Origin: Simiduia curdlanivorans
Lineage (GTDB): Bacteria > Pseudomonadota > Gammaproteobacteria > Pseudomonadales > Cellvibrionaceae
Direction: 5' to 3'
DNA length: 64,000 nt
Assembly (NCBI RefSeq): GCF_030409605.1
Contig: NZ_JAUFQG010000006.1
Location: 372,001 to 436,000 of the forward strand
Positions 19,972 through 29,450 of the stretch are shown piece by piece; within the stretch, counting starts at the first letter, position 1; every line of letters begins with the position of its first letter. The position numbers were made by a program, and so were the translations under genes. A model generated the notes under the pieces. That model did no database searches. It worked only from the letters and a program-made list of their open reading frames with translations, and had not been told where the DNA came from.

Positions 19972-21498
19972 GTGTCTGCGCTTATTGATTCAATACAGAG
20001 CACGGCACTTAATTCCAATACCCAAAAGCCCATGGATCAAAATCACTCACCATCCATGTCAAGCGCGCTAGATTCATTTCTAAACGAATCAAGCCTAACG
20101 GAATCATTCAGAATCTGGCTCGGCTCAATCACCCAGATTAAGCCAACGCTCAACCACACTGCCCGACATATCCTGTGTCAACAAATTGCCCAGATTGATG
20201 AACTTATCTGCGACCAGCTCAACCAGGTAATTCACGCCGCCCCACTGCAGGCGATGGAAGCACGCTGGACGGGATTATGGCAGTTAATCGATAGCGCGAG
20301 CTTGGCGGAAAACGTCAAAATTAAGCTGTTAGATGTATCTTGGAAGGAATTAGTCAAAGATATAGAGCGGGCACCAGATATAGATCAAAGCGCCTTGTTT
20401 CATTTAGTGTACAACCTTGAATTTGGCACACCCGGTGGCGAGCCTTTCGGTGTATTGCTCGGCGATTACGAAATTAGCCATAAGTCTTCAAGCAGTCACC
20501 CCTATGACGATGTACACACACTTCAAGGAATTAGCAGAACTGCGGCCGCAGCATTTGCTCCGTTTATCTGCGGTGCCGCGCCGGAACTTTTCGGCCTAGA
20601 CAGTTTTGACACCCTAGGTATGCCGCTACGCTTGCAGGAAGTATTTAGCCAAAAAGAATATATACGTTGGCGAGCATTGAGAAAGCAAGAAGATAGTCGC
20701 TTCGTCGGCATCACACTGCCTCGAGTACTGTTGCGAAAGCCTCATAGCACTAAGTTTAGCGCGCTCAATGGCATAAAATTTAAAGAAGAATCAGGTAAAG
20801 GCAACGACAACTACCTTTGGGGTAATTGTTGCTTCGCCCTCGGCACTGTCCTCATTCGAGAGTTTACAGAGGTCGGCTGGTTTGCACATATACGCGGCGT
20901 GCCCAGAGATTACCTTGGCGGTGGTTTAGTTACTCGCTTTCCATCCTTAAGTTACGCCACCGACACCAAGGCTGGCCGTACAAAAATGATCACCCAAGTA
21001 CTTGTCACAGATTTCCAGGAGCGAGAGCTGAGCGAACTGGGCCTGATCAGTCTATGTCATAGCTACGACACGCCCTACGCTTGCTTTAACTCAACGCCTT
21101 CATTGCAAGCTGCGCGAGAGTATGAAAAAAGCTCTGCCAACGCCAACGCTAGAATCAGCGCTATGTTACAGCAGGTACTTTGCGCGTCTCGATTTGCACA
21201 GTATATAAAAGTGATGATTCGCGATAAAGTTGGCGCCTACATCCGCGATAAAGAGTGCGAGCGATTTATTCAAAAATGGCTCGATCAATACACTACCGGA
21301 AGAGATGACCTATCTTGGGAGATGCTCGCGCGCTACCCGCTGCGCGAAGCCAGAGTTGAGGTGAATGAGGAACCGGGGAAGCCCGGCGTATACCAAAGCA
21401 TCATTTATCTGAAAACACACTACACAGTGGATCAATTGGTTTCTGAATTAAAATTAACCACGTCGTTAACGTCGGCGGGTTTTGGGGCAATAGGATAA
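19972..21498 (+). CDS. Second TssC/VipB-family protein (ImpD-like paralogue)
   Basis: 508 residues clearly homologous to TssC along its whole length: LEFGTPGGEPFGVLLGDYEI, RWRALRKQEDSRFVGITLPR, MIRDKVGAYIRDKECERFIQKW and GVYQSIIYLKTHYTVDQL. The N-terminal 75 residues differ from TssC, where the canonical subunit contacts TssB. Tandem TssC-family genes occur in some T6SS loci (for example impC/impD of Rhizobium); the role of the second copy is not settled. It starts with GTG at 19972, preceded by AAAGGTGA. The upstream palindrome suggests separate expression from tssBC. Confidence 0.9.
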   Translation: MSALIDSIQSTALNSNTQKPMDQNHSPSMSSALDSFLNESSLTESFRIWLGSITQIKPTLNHTARHILCQQIAQIDELICDQLNQVIHAAPLQAMEARWTGLWQLIDSASLAENVKIKLLDVSWKELVKDIERAPDIDQSALFHLVYNLEFGTPGGEPFGVLLGDYEISHKSSSSHPYDDVHTLQGISRTAAAAFAPFICGAAPELFGLDSFDTLGMPLRLQEVFSQKEYIRWRALRKQEDSRFVGITLPRVLLRKPHSTKFSALNGIKFKEESGKGNDNYLWGNCCFALGTVLIREFTEVGWFAHIRGVPRDYLGGGLVTRFPSLSYATDTKAGRTKMITQVLVTDFQERELSELGLISLCHSYDTPYACFNSTPSLQAAREYEKSSANANARISAMLQQVLCASRFAQYIKVMIRDKVGAYIRDKECERFIQKWLDQYTTGRDDLSWEMLARYPLREARVEVNEEPGKPGVYQSIIYLKTHYTVDQLVSELKLTTSLTSAGFGAIG

Positions 21499-21502
21499 CA
21501 TC

Positions 21503-21982
21503 GTGTACTCAGATACCGACAAAAAGCTGCTATCTCCTGTATTAGACCGTTTACTTGGTGGAGAAAGCTCGGCAAACGCCAATCAACCACATCAAATTTT
21601 GAAACAGCTCAGAGAGAGCGTGCGCAGAGACCTCGAAACGCTTTTTAATACTCGATATCGCTGCATATCAACCCCTGCAAACTGCGTAGAGCTAGAAACA
21701 GCTGTTATAAATTTTGGCTTGCCCGATATATCGACTATCAATCTATCCGCGCAGGAACATCGCTTAAAATTTTGTCGCGATATAGAGAAAACTATACTGG
21801 CCTTCGAACCAAGAATTAAATCTGTAAAAGTTCAGTCAAACCATAAAATCGACCCAGAAAACCCCTGCGTAAAATTCAGGGTTGAGGCCATTTTGCACAC
21901 AAACCCTGCACCTGAGTTAATCATTTTTGATTCAGCTCTCGACCTGGTAACTCAATCCGTCGATGTATCAGAGATAATGTAA
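21503..21982 (+). CDS. tssE: TssE (gp25-like) baseplate protein
   Basis: 159 residues with the T4 gp25-like pattern: LLSPVLDRLLGG near the start, SVRRDLETLFNTR, the INFGLPDIS segment and a beta-rich end (VKFRVEAIL). It is a wedge component of the baseplate with TssF and TssG. GTG start at 21503, only 4 bp after the preceding stop. Its stop overlaps the tssF start by one base. Confidence 0.92.
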   Translation: MYSDTDKKLLSPVLDRLLGGESSANANQPHQILKQLRESVRRDLETLFNTRYRCISTPANCVELETAVINFGLPDISTINLSAQEHRLKFCRDIEKTILAFEPRIKSVKVQSNHKIDPENPCVKFRVEAILHTNPAPELIIFDSALDLVTQSVDVSEIM

Positions 21983-23811
21983 TGAGCGACGAACTGCTTC
22001 TTCAATACGAAAGAGAACTAGCCTTCATTAACCAAACGTCTGGTGAGTTCGCCAAGAAATATCCGTCAACGGCGTCCAGACTTCAGCTTTCAAGTGATAC
22101 AGTTGACGACCCACTCGTGGGCAAACTCCTGTCTGGCTTTGCCTACCTGAACGCAAGAGTGCAACAGAAGCTCAACGATGATTTTCCTGAGCTAACGGAT
22201 GCCATGCTAGACACCCTCTACCCTCACTACCTTCGACCCTTCCCTTCAGCCTGTATCGTTCAATTTGAAGCTGAACCTCAGTTAGATGAGATTGTGAGAA
22301 TTGATAGAGATTTTTTGCTTGAATCCGATAGTTTTCAGGGCAACAGCTGTAAATTCACCACCTGCTATCCTGTTGACGTATCACCCTTTTCTGTCACGAG
22401 CGCAAGCTTGATGTCTCGACCATTTATCGCACCCGGCTCAAACGATATATCCGGTGCCGGCGCGGTCATTAAAATCACGCTCAAAACCGATGATAGCTCT
22501 ATCGCATTTTCAGAGCTGGCACCCGATAAAATACGTTTTTTTCTGAAGGGGCTACCACAACACATCCACCCACTATATGACTTAATTTTCACCAAAGCAC
22601 TAAGAGTGGTGATAGCAAAGAGTGAGATGGATCCAAAACCCATATTCTGTACGACGTCTATGATAAAGCCAGTTGGGTTTGACAGCACAGATAGTTTAAT
22701 TCCCTACCCAGATACTTCTTTTACTGGCTATCGCTTGCTGACAGAGTATTTTTGCTTTCCAGAAAAATTTCAATTTATCGAGTTCAGCGGCGTTAACGAA
22801 TTACTCGGTGATAATTACGGCGATGAGCTATCGCTTTATATCTATTTAACAGAATCAGATTCTGAGTTAGAGCACCAACTTAATGCCGATATGTTTGCAC
22901 TTGGCTGCACCCCGGCGATCAACCTCTTTAAGCAACCAGCCGACCCAATTCCTCTTACTCAAACCGAATACGCCTACCACATCGTTCCGGATGCTCGCCG
23001 TACGGAAGCACTAGAGATATATTCTGTGGACCGTGTTACCGCCATTGACAGCAATGGCCAAAGCACAGAGTTTAAGCGCTTTTACGGAATTGATCACAAA
23101 CAGTCAAACGCCAATGCTGCCTATTGGTTTAATCGACGCTATCCCGTTGTAGAAGGGGAACATCTAAATGAATCTGCCAGTGAGATGGATATCACCCTTG
23201 TGAACTTAGGTTTCTCGCCTTACAGCGCGTCGGATTTAACACTGGATATTGCACTAACCTGCACAAATAGAAACCTACCTAAAAGACTACCCGTTGGTGG
23301 CGGTAAACCTTTGCTTACCGTGGTTGAAGGAAGTGCGCCGGCAAAGCAAATATCTTGCGTTGTAACACCAACCCAAACTATTCGTTCAGACCAACGAGAA
23401 AGGGCCTATTGGCGCTTAATATCCCACCTAAATTTAAACCACCTTTCCTTAAGTTCAGGCGGTGGGTCTACCGAGGCGCTTAAGGAGATACTAAGGCTAT
23501 ATGACTTCAAAAATTCAGCATCGAGCCGAAAAATTGTTGAGTCAATAAGTCGAGTACGAACGGCACCCATGACAGCACCTATTCAGGTAGAGGGCATGGT
23601 GTCACTTTGCCGTGGAATGGCCATTGACTTAGAGCTGGACCCTCAAATGCTACGGGGCGTAAGCAGCGTGATGTTTGCCACTGTATTGGAGAGTTTTTTC
23701 GGACTTTATTGCTCGATAAACTCATTCACGCGCTTAAAGGTTTCACACACAGGACAAGATAAGGAGTTTAAGAAGTGGCCACCACGCGCCGGCGAAAAAG
23801 CCTTACTCTAG
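21982..23811 (+). CDS. tssF: TssF baseplate protein
   Basis: 609 residues, usual length. The N-terminal signature is diagnostic: LLQYERELAFINQTSGEFAK, KYPSTASRLQL, DDPLVGKLLSGFAYLNARVQ and DAMLDTLYPHYLRPFPS. TssF pairs as a dimer with TssG in each baseplate wedge. The start is translationally coupled to tssE and the last 37 bp overlap tssG in another frame. Confidence 0.95.
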   Translation: MSDELLLQYERELAFINQTSGEFAKKYPSTASRLQLSSDTVDDPLVGKLLSGFAYLNARVQQKLNDDFPELTDAMLDTLYPHYLRPFPSACIVQFEAEPQLDEIVRIDRDFLLESDSFQGNSCKFTTCYPVDVSPFSVTSASLMSRPFIAPGSNDISGAGAVIKITLKTDDSSIAFSELAPDKIRFFLKGLPQHIHPLYDLIFTKALRVVIAKSEMDPKPIFCTTSMIKPVGFDSTDSLIPYPDTSFTGYRLLTEYFCFPEKFQFIEFSGVNELLGDNYGDELSLYIYLTESDSELEHQLNADMFALGCTPAINLFKQPADPIPLTQTEYAYHIVPDARRTEALEIYSVDRVTAIDSNGQSTEFKRFYGIDHKQSNANAAYWFNRRYPVVEGEHLNESASEMDITLVNLGFSPYSASDLTLDIALTCTNRNLPKRLPVGGGKPLLTVVEGSAPAKQISCVVTPTQTIRSDQRERAYWRLISHLNLNHLSLSSGGGSTEALKEILRLYDFKNSASSRKIVESISRVRTAPMTAPIQVEGMVSLCRGMAIDLELDPQMLRGVSSVMFATVLESFFGLYCSINSFTRLKVSHTGQDKEFKKWPPRAGEKALL

Positions 23812-24920
23812 TCGACCAATTAAAAAGCGAGCCCAACCGCTTTGAATTTTTTCAAGCGGTAAGGTTGCTTGAAACCGCGGCTGCTCAAGATCATAGCGGG
23901 CAGTATGCACGCGCTCCGGTTGCTATTCTCGCGCAACCGAGTAAAGAGTCTATTCGCTTTAAGAGCAATAACCGATTAGCATTCTCTGGTAGCGATATTT
24001 TATCACTCGCGACCGAGCCAAACGGCTTAATTAGCGACAGCGGTGAACAGCAAATACGCTGGGTGATGGACCTAAGCTTTATCGGTCTGACCGGGGCCCA
24101 AGGCGTACTCCCTTACCGTTATTCTGAACTTGTATTGCAGGAAATTAAGGACAAAAATTCCGCGCTAGCTGACTTCCTAGATCTTTTCAACCACCGCAGC
24201 GCCTCCCTCTATTTCCAAGCATGGCACAAATATCGCCTGCCTGTTAATTACGAAAGAAATAGACAGTCCGATAAAGGTGGCATTGATAAATTCACTGACG
24301 CCTTATACTCACTCGCCGGCATTGGCACCTCAGAGCTTCAATATCGCCTGCCTTTTAACGACGAAATTATTGCTGGCTTCTCTGGCGGCTTAGGTCGCAA
24401 TATAATGTCAGCCGATGTTCTAAAAGGCATGATAAAGCAGCTCTTCCAACTCAACGTCGACATCGAACAATTCAAAGGCCAATGGCAACCGCTCGACCCT
24501 GAGGTTGCATGCCGTCTACCGGGCGAAGAGTGTTTGGATGGCGTTAACAACCAGCTAGGCGTCAACAGTATTATCGGTAGTTACTGCTATCACGCTCAAA
24601 GTAAATTTAGCGTGGTTGTCGACCCCCTTCCCTACAAACGCTTTATGGAGCTTGCACCAGGGACAAAAAAATTGGAGGCACTCAGATCGTTTATTCGATT
24701 TAGCGTAGGCATCGATCTAGAGTTCGACATATCCATCACCACCGCGCAAAATCAAGTTCCGCCCACACGCCTTGCCAACGAATGCGACTATCAACCCGCA
24801 CTCGGCTGGAATACCCACCTCTACGCTCAAGATGAAGTTGAAATTGAGTCGATGAAAATCAACCTATCACAAGAAACAGAGTCTCCCGAAGAGGGTTTAA
24901 AACTCATTACATCGCAATAA
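23775..24920 (+). CDS. tssG: TssG baseplate protein
   Basis: 381 residues. The family pattern is visible: NRFEFFQAVRLLE, the conserved FIGLTGAQGVLPYRYSEL and FLDLFNHRSASLYFQAWHKY, then IEQFKGQWQPL near the middle. GTG start at 23775 with AAGGAG about 10 bp upstream, inside the end of tssF. Acts with TssF and TssE in the baseplate. The ATG of tssH follows 10 bp after its stop. Confidence 0.94.
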   Translation: MATTRRRKSLTLVDQLKSEPNRFEFFQAVRLLETAAAQDHSGQYARAPVAILAQPSKESIRFKSNNRLAFSGSDILSLATEPNGLISDSGEQQIRWVMDLSFIGLTGAQGVLPYRYSELVLQEIKDKNSALADFLDLFNHRSASLYFQAWHKYRLPVNYERNRQSDKGGIDKFTDALYSLAGIGTSELQYRLPFNDEIIAGFSGGLGRNIMSADVLKGMIKQLFQLNVDIEQFKGQWQPLDPEVACRLPGEECLDGVNNQLGVNSIIGSYCYHAQSKFSVVVDPLPYKRFMELAPGTKKLEALRSFIRFSVGIDLEFDISITTAQNQVPPTRLANECDYQPALGWNTHLYAQDEVEIESMKINLSQETESPEEGLKLITSQ

Positions 24921-24930
24921 GGATATTCAT

Positions 24931-27576
24931 ATGATAAACCTAAACTTAAAATCGCTAGTCGATAAAATGGCGCCACAGATGCGCGACTCCTTAGAAGGAG
25001 CCGCTGGGTTTTGCCTTGGGCAAAGCCATTACAATGTTGAAATTGAACATTGGATGCTAAAAATCCTTGAGCAACGCGATTCGGATTTAGCCGCCATATT
25101 GGAAAAGTTTGAGGTTAATTTAGCTGAGTTTGCAAAAGACTTAGGCACCGCCGTTGCAAAATTTAAATCAGGAAACACCAGGCCCGCATCACTGGCTCCA
25201 AACTTGGTAGACGCAGCTAAATACGCGTGGATGCTCGCCTCCGTCGAGTACGGTCACAACGCCATAACGACTGGGCACTTACTTACCGCCGTACTTCTCG
25301 ATGAAAAGTTGCGCGATCAAGTATTTTCTAGCAGTAAACAAGTTCGCACCATTGCTCCAGAATCAGTGCGAGAAGTTGCACGTGGGTTAATAGGTGCGGG
25401 TACTGAGCTTCCGCAAACCAGCGGCTTTAACGCTGAAAGTTCTGTTGCCAACGCAGGTTCTACGTCTAAAACACCGTCTCTCGATAAATACACCGTTAAT
25501 TTAACGGAACGCGCTAAGCAAGGGACCATCGACCCTGTTTTAGGGCGAGATGAAGAAATTAGACAATGTATTGACATATTGACGCGGCGGCGACAAAACA
25601 ACCCCATACTGACGGGTGAGGCCGGCGTTGGTAAAACCGCCGTGGTGGAAGGGTTTGCATTGCGAATTGCCAGCGGCGACGTGCCCGAACCGTTACGCAA
25701 CGTGACTGTGCGCACCCTTGATCTCGGCCTACTTCAGGCTGGCGCCAGCGTAAAAGGCGAATTTGAAAATCGCCTCAAATCTGTTATCGAAGAAGTCCGG
25801 GCCTCACTTTCGCCGATTATTCTATTCATTGATGAAGCCCATACAATGATTGGAGCCGGTGGAAAAGAGGGCCAAGGCGACGCCGCCAATCTACTCAAGC
25901 CCGCGCTTGCACGCGGGGAGTTACGCACTATTGCGGCGACTACTTGGGCCGAATACAAAAAATATTTTGAGAGAGATCCTGCGCTTACCCGCCGCTTTCA
26001 GGTTGTCAAAGTAGAAGAACCTGAAGAAGAGAAAGCAATCGACATGATGCGCGGAATCGCAACCTCCCTCCAAGAGCATCACAAGGTTCGCATACTCGAT
26101 GAAGCCATTATTGCGTCAGTGCGCCTTTCGCACCGTTATATTCCAGGACGTCAGCTGCCAGATAAATCGGTAAGCCTATTGGATACCGCCTGTGCGCGCG
26201 TGGGGTTAAGTCAATCGGCAACGCCTGGAGCCATCGAAGATACAACCCGTATTATTCAGCGCTGCGACACGACTTTATCCCGCCTCAAACGCGAACATGC
26301 TGCATCAAACGCACAACAAGACGATATATCGGCAATTGAAGCGGAAAAAGCCGCAGCTGAATCTAAGCTACTGGAGCTCGAACAACAACTGAAAAAAGAA
26401 ACGCAGTTAGTCGATGAAATTAGAGCAGTTCACCAAAAAATTGACGACAGCTTTTCAAATAATACGGCAATCGACGACGATGCGTTAAGATCATTACAAG
26501 AAAATCTAGCAACACTCTCCAGCCAACTTAAGGAAATTCAAGCTGACGCGCCTCTAGTGCAGGCCGCGGTAGACGAACAAGCCATCGCCGAGGTTATATC
26601 TAACTGGACCGGCATCCCTGTTGGCAAAATGGTCAGCGATGAAATTAGGAGCGTGCAAGCACTTGCCTCACGTATGGGTGAGCGCGTCATTGGCCAACCA
26701 CATGCGCTGGAAGCTGTGGCGCAAGCCATTCGCACATCTCGCGCAGGCCTAACAGATCCACGAAAGCCAGTTGGGGTATTTCTGTTTTGCGGCACCAGCG
26801 GTGTGGGTAAAACTGAAACCGCACTGGCACTTGCCGACGAACTTTTTGGTGGCGAACAAAATATCACCACAATAAACATGTCGGAGTTTAAAGAAGAGCA
26901 TAAAGTGTCTATGTTGCTTGGCTCACCTCCGGGTTATGTTGGTTTCGGCGAGGGCGGCGTATTAACAGAAGCCGCACGGCGCAAACCCTATTCAGTAATA
27001 TTGCTCGATGAAATGGAAAAAGCACACCCTGGAGTTCAAGACATTTTCTATAGTCTTTTCGACAAAGGCACGATAAAAGATGGTGAAGGCCGAGACATTG
27101 ATTTTAAGAATACGGTCATCATCATGACTTCCAATGCCGGTGAAGAAGCGATAAGCGCAATATTTAATCAAACTGAGGAAAAGCCAGAGCCCGATGTACT
27201 ACTGGACAATATTCGCCCCTACCTATTAAGGCATTTTAAATCTGCATTTATGGGGCGGGCTAACGTCGTTGCTTACTACCCCTTGGATGATGATGATCTA
27301 ATGAAGATCTCAGCAATCAACCTTAGGAAAATTGAAAAACGCCTGGCCAGTCATTACGGCGCTAAATTTAGCTACGATGAAGATGTACTGGTACATATTG
27401 TTGCTCGCTGCCAAGAATCAGATACCGGTGCACGCAATATCGAAAACATCCTTAACCGCACACTATTACCGTCTATGGCATCAGAATGTTTAGATAAGCT
27501 CGCTGACGGCTTAAAAATCAACAATGTGCACGTAGGTGTGACCGAAGAAGGTGAATTCACTTACCAGGTTTCTTAA
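24931..27576 (+). CDS. tssH: TssH/ClpV AAA+ ATPase for sheath disassembly
   Basis: 881 residues. A Clp-N domain (1-160) is followed by a first AAA module with Walker A GEAGVGKT (229-236) and FIDEAH (299-304). A coiled-coil middle region (about 430-530) precedes a second AAA module with Walker A GTSGVGKT (621-628) and LLDEMEKAH near 691. A C-terminal Clp D2-small domain ends the protein. ClpV extracts TssC from contracted sheaths and recycles subunits. It is the last gene of the plus-strand T6SS run and is closed by a strong hairpin terminator. Confidence 0.96.
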   Translation: MINLNLKSLVDKMAPQMRDSLEGAAGFCLGQSHYNVEIEHWMLKILEQRDSDLAAILEKFEVNLAEFAKDLGTAVAKFKSGNTRPASLAPNLVDAAKYAWMLASVEYGHNAITTGHLLTAVLLDEKLRDQVFSSSKQVRTIAPESVREVARGLIGAGTELPQTSGFNAESSVANAGSTSKTPSLDKYTVNLTERAKQGTIDPVLGRDEEIRQCIDILTRRRQNNPILTGEAGVGKTAVVEGFALRIASGDVPEPLRNVTVRTLDLGLLQAGASVKGEFENRLKSVIEEVRASLSPIILFIDEAHTMIGAGGKEGQGDAANLLKPALARGELRTIAATTWAEYKKYFERDPALTRRFQVVKVEEPEEEKAIDMMRGIATSLQEHHKVRILDEAIIASVRLSHRYIPGRQLPDKSVSLLDTACARVGLSQSATPGAIEDTTRIIQRCDTTLSRLKREHAASNAQQDDISAIEAEKAAAESKLLELEQQLKKETQLVDEIRAVHQKIDDSFSNNTAIDDDALRSLQENLATLSSQLKEIQADAPLVQAAVDEQAIAEVISNWTGIPVGKMVSDEIRSVQALASRMGERVIGQPHALEAVAQAIRTSRAGLTDPRKPVGVFLFCGTSGVGKTETALALADELFGGEQNITTINMSEFKEEHKVSMLLGSPPGYVGFGEGGVLTEAARRKPYSVILLDEMEKAHPGVQDIFYSLFDKGTIKDGEGRDIDFKNTVIIMTSNAGEEAISAIFNQTEEKPEPDVLLDNIRPYLLRHFKSAFMGRANVVAYYPLDDDDLMKISAINLRKIEKRLASHYGAKFSYDEDVLVHIVARCQESDTGARNIENILNRTLLPSMASECLDKLADGLKINNVHVGVTEEGEFTYQVS

Positions 27577-27582
27577 TCAGCT

Positions 27583-27611
27583 AAAAAGGGCTGCAAACGC
27601 AGCCCTTTTTT
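27583..27611 (+). terminator. Bidirectional intrinsic terminator after tssH
   Basis: Arms AAAGGGCTGC and GCAGCCCTTT flank a four-base loop AAAC. T-runs lie on the 3' side of both strands (A-run 27583-27587, T-run from 27605). It lies between the converging ends of tssH and the 28504-27641 gene and should stop transcription from both sides. Confidence 0.92.
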
Positions 27612-27640
27612 ATTGTATCTATTTTAACTCGGGACATAAG

Positions 27641-28504
27641 TCACTCAACACAACGCTTGGTCATTACTTGCGAAGGCTGTTCACTGAGCTTAAAGCTGCC
27701 GCAGATGGCATTTATAAGGGGTCTTACCGCTTTGTATCGCTCGGCGTTGGTCCAAACATAAACAGTATAAAACTGTTTTTTGCACTCAAAAGTACAAATT
27801 TGATACTGTACGTTAGTTACCCCAACCTTACCGGCAATTTCCGCTCGAAAATATCGCCCTACCTCATTGTAAACAGCAGGCATAACCAACTTCGAATGAG
27901 CCACCCAACCTAAGGCTGCATTAACAATAGCGCTGGCATAACTCTGTAGCCTTACTACCGCACCAAAGGAATGCTTGGCTTGAGCAATGACTATAAGGTA
28001 AGTTTCATCTTGGTCTCGGCCAAGCTGCATTAAGGCATCGGCATTCAAATGGGATTTGAGCTCCCACGTCAGTGGCACACATAATGAAACGGCTCTATTC
28101 TCCGAATAAATACGTTTAAGGCTTACCGTTTGATTGCCATTAACTGATTCTCCCACTGAAGTGACGAGCTTACCTAAACCATTCGCGCCTGCAGCAAGCT
28201 TCGCTGTTCGAGCGCTGTTATTTGTCCCAGCATTGCTAGAAAACACACGCTTTTTACCTGCGAACAAATCCACATGCCAGCCGGCCGCCAAAAACTTTTT
28301 CGCGGTAGCTTCAGCTTGAGATTGGGTCAAATTTTTAGCAACGCGCACAGGTGCTTTTCGATACAGCGAATTTGCTTTTTCAGCAACACCGCCACACAAT
28401 CTCAATAAGCCGACCGATAGGTCTTTCTTAGACTTTTTCTCGCGACACTGGCCGGTAAAGACAACACTTAGGTCGCACCGTGCACCTAAACCCTCTGAAT
28501 TCAT
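27641..28504 (-). CDS. Two-domain protein of unknown function at end of the hcp-vgrG unit
   Basis: 287 residues, no signal peptide or membrane helix. I do not recognise a named family. Residues about 1-85 contain SLYRKAPVRVAKNLTQSQAE then TAKKFLAAGWHVDLF, which resembles the C-terminal domain of ribosomal protein L7/L12. Residues about 130-275 (AVSLCVPLTWEL, GRYFRAEIAGKVG, FYTVYVWTNAERY, AICGSFKL) have the strand pattern of the Mog1/PsbP/DcrB fold. EagR chaperones that load T6SS PAAR effectors also have a Mog1-like fold, so an adaptor role is possible but unproven. The neighbours are PAAR and VgrG. Confidence 0.7.
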   Translation of the reverse strand: MNSEGLGARCDLSVVFTGQCREKKSKKDLSVGLLRLCGGVAEKANSLYRKAPVRVAKNLTQSQAEATAKKFLAAGWHVDLFAGKKRVFSSNAGTNNSARTAKLAAGANGLGKLVTSVGESVNGNQTVSLKRIYSENRAVSLCVPLTWELKSHLNADALMQLGRDQDETYLIVIAQAKHSFGAVVRLQSYASAIVNAALGWVAHSKLVMPAVYNEVGRYFRAEIAGKVGVTNVQYQICTFECKKQFYTVYVWTNAERYKAVRPLINAICGSFKLSEQPSQVMTKRCVE

Positions 28505-28558
28505 AGCTTACATCCCTGCGTTAGCTAATGTGACTAGACGTGAAACCTAAAGATAAAA

Positions 28559-28849
28559 CTAACCCATAATCACGGTTGGGCAACCCAACACGATTTTTCC
28601 GCCATGTGCTGTGCTATCGCCCATTCGAGCAGCGGGCTTTTTTGAAATCATTACAGTTGTACTACCTGTAACGACAGAATCCGGCGGACCAACGCAAACG
28701 CACATACTTCCCACCGTGGCCGACGGCAGCCCACCGATAATGACCGTTGGCCCGCCCGGCGATAATATTGGCCCCCCAACGTGGGGCACAGGCCCGGTAG
28801 ACATTGGACACACATGCATGTCGGTAATTCTTGACGCTGGCTTTCCCAT
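28559..28849 (-). CDS. PAAR-domain T6SS spike-tip protein
   Basis: 96 residues that consist only of the PAAR fold: GKPASRITDMHVCPM at the start, repeated glycine/proline-rich strands (HVGGPILSPGGPTVIIGG, ATVGSMCVCVGPPD) and ARMGDSTAHGGKIVLGCPTV at the end. Cys and His residues suit a metal site. PAAR proteins sharpen the VgrG tip and may carry effectors. This one has no N- or C-terminal extension, so any toxin must bind non-covalently. It lies 8 bp after the DUF6931-like gene. Confidence 0.92.
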   Translation of the reverse strand: MGKPASRITDMHVCPMSTGPVPHVGGPILSPGGPTVIIGGLPSATVGSMCVCVGPPDSVVTGSTTVMISKKPAARMGDSTAHGGKIVLGCPTVIMG

Positions 28850-28857
28850 TATTATTC

Positions 28858-29448
28858 CTATTGTGTTTCCGCTGAACCGTTTCCACCCTTGGCCAAATCA
28901 ATACCCTGGGCCAGAAAATGCTGGTAGAGAGCCTCTGGTTCATCGGGATTTCCCAACACAGCGGCCAATGAAACACTGCCCGCTACGGCGTGAGCATAGA
29001 GGTATTCAGGTGTTTGAATTTCAGGTTCACCGGGTTCACTCAAACTGCCGGTACTCCAGGATGCCGCCGTGGCAGCCCAACTCGCCGGTGTTTTGTGGCC
29101 TGTTTTCACACCCATAGCCCTAGCTCTAAGGCGATTATCTTCTGTTGGCTTTTTTGCCCACGCCTCTGCGGCGATTAACGCATCAATGTTATTTTGATCC
29201 GTTTCTGGCGTTTGAATTTTACGTGCAGCCAAACACGACCACCACACAGCTTCACGCTTCGGCAAACAATGCGCCAAAAGTTTCACTGCGTCTAAGAAAA
29301 AGCCATGTTCTATTAAGCGCTCAATACTGATACGCGGTGTTGTATCAGCAACAATACATTCAGCAGCACCCTCTTCGCTGAGCTCAAACTGCTCCAGGAG
29401 CTCTTGTGCCGTCAAGGCCTTTATTTTTACCCAATCACTCATAATCAA
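28858..29448 (-). CDS. DUF6931-like protein encoded between vgrG and PAAR
   Basis: 196 residues, soluble, helix-rich. The sequence RLIEHGFFLDAVKLLAHCLP and KREAVWWSCLAARK resembles the DUF6931 family found next to vgrG/PAAR genes; I am moderately sure of that name. A Trp-rich segment (TPASWAATAASWSTGSL) and TPEYLYAHAVAGSVSLAAVL follow. A chaperone or adaptor role for loading VgrG or PAAR is suggested only by position. It starts 2 bp after the vgrG stop, so it is surely co-translated. No catalytic motif is seen. Confidence 0.75.
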   Translation of the reverse strand: MIMSDWVKIKALTAQELLEQFELSEEGAAECIVADTTPRISIERLIEHGFFLDAVKLLAHCLPKREAVWWSCLAARKIQTPETDQNNIDALIAAEAWAKKPTEDNRLRARAMGVKTGHKTPASWAATAASWSTGSLSEPGEPEIQTPEYLYAHAVAGSVSLAAVLGNPDEPEALYQHFLAQGIDLAKGGNGSAETQ

Positions 29449-29450
29449 TA

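Noticed and set aside
28611..29117. 168-codon plus-strand open frame opposite the PAAR and DUF6931-like genes
   Set aside because: It lies antisense to two well-supported genes, has no family character, and mirrors the Gly/Pro-rich PAAR codons.
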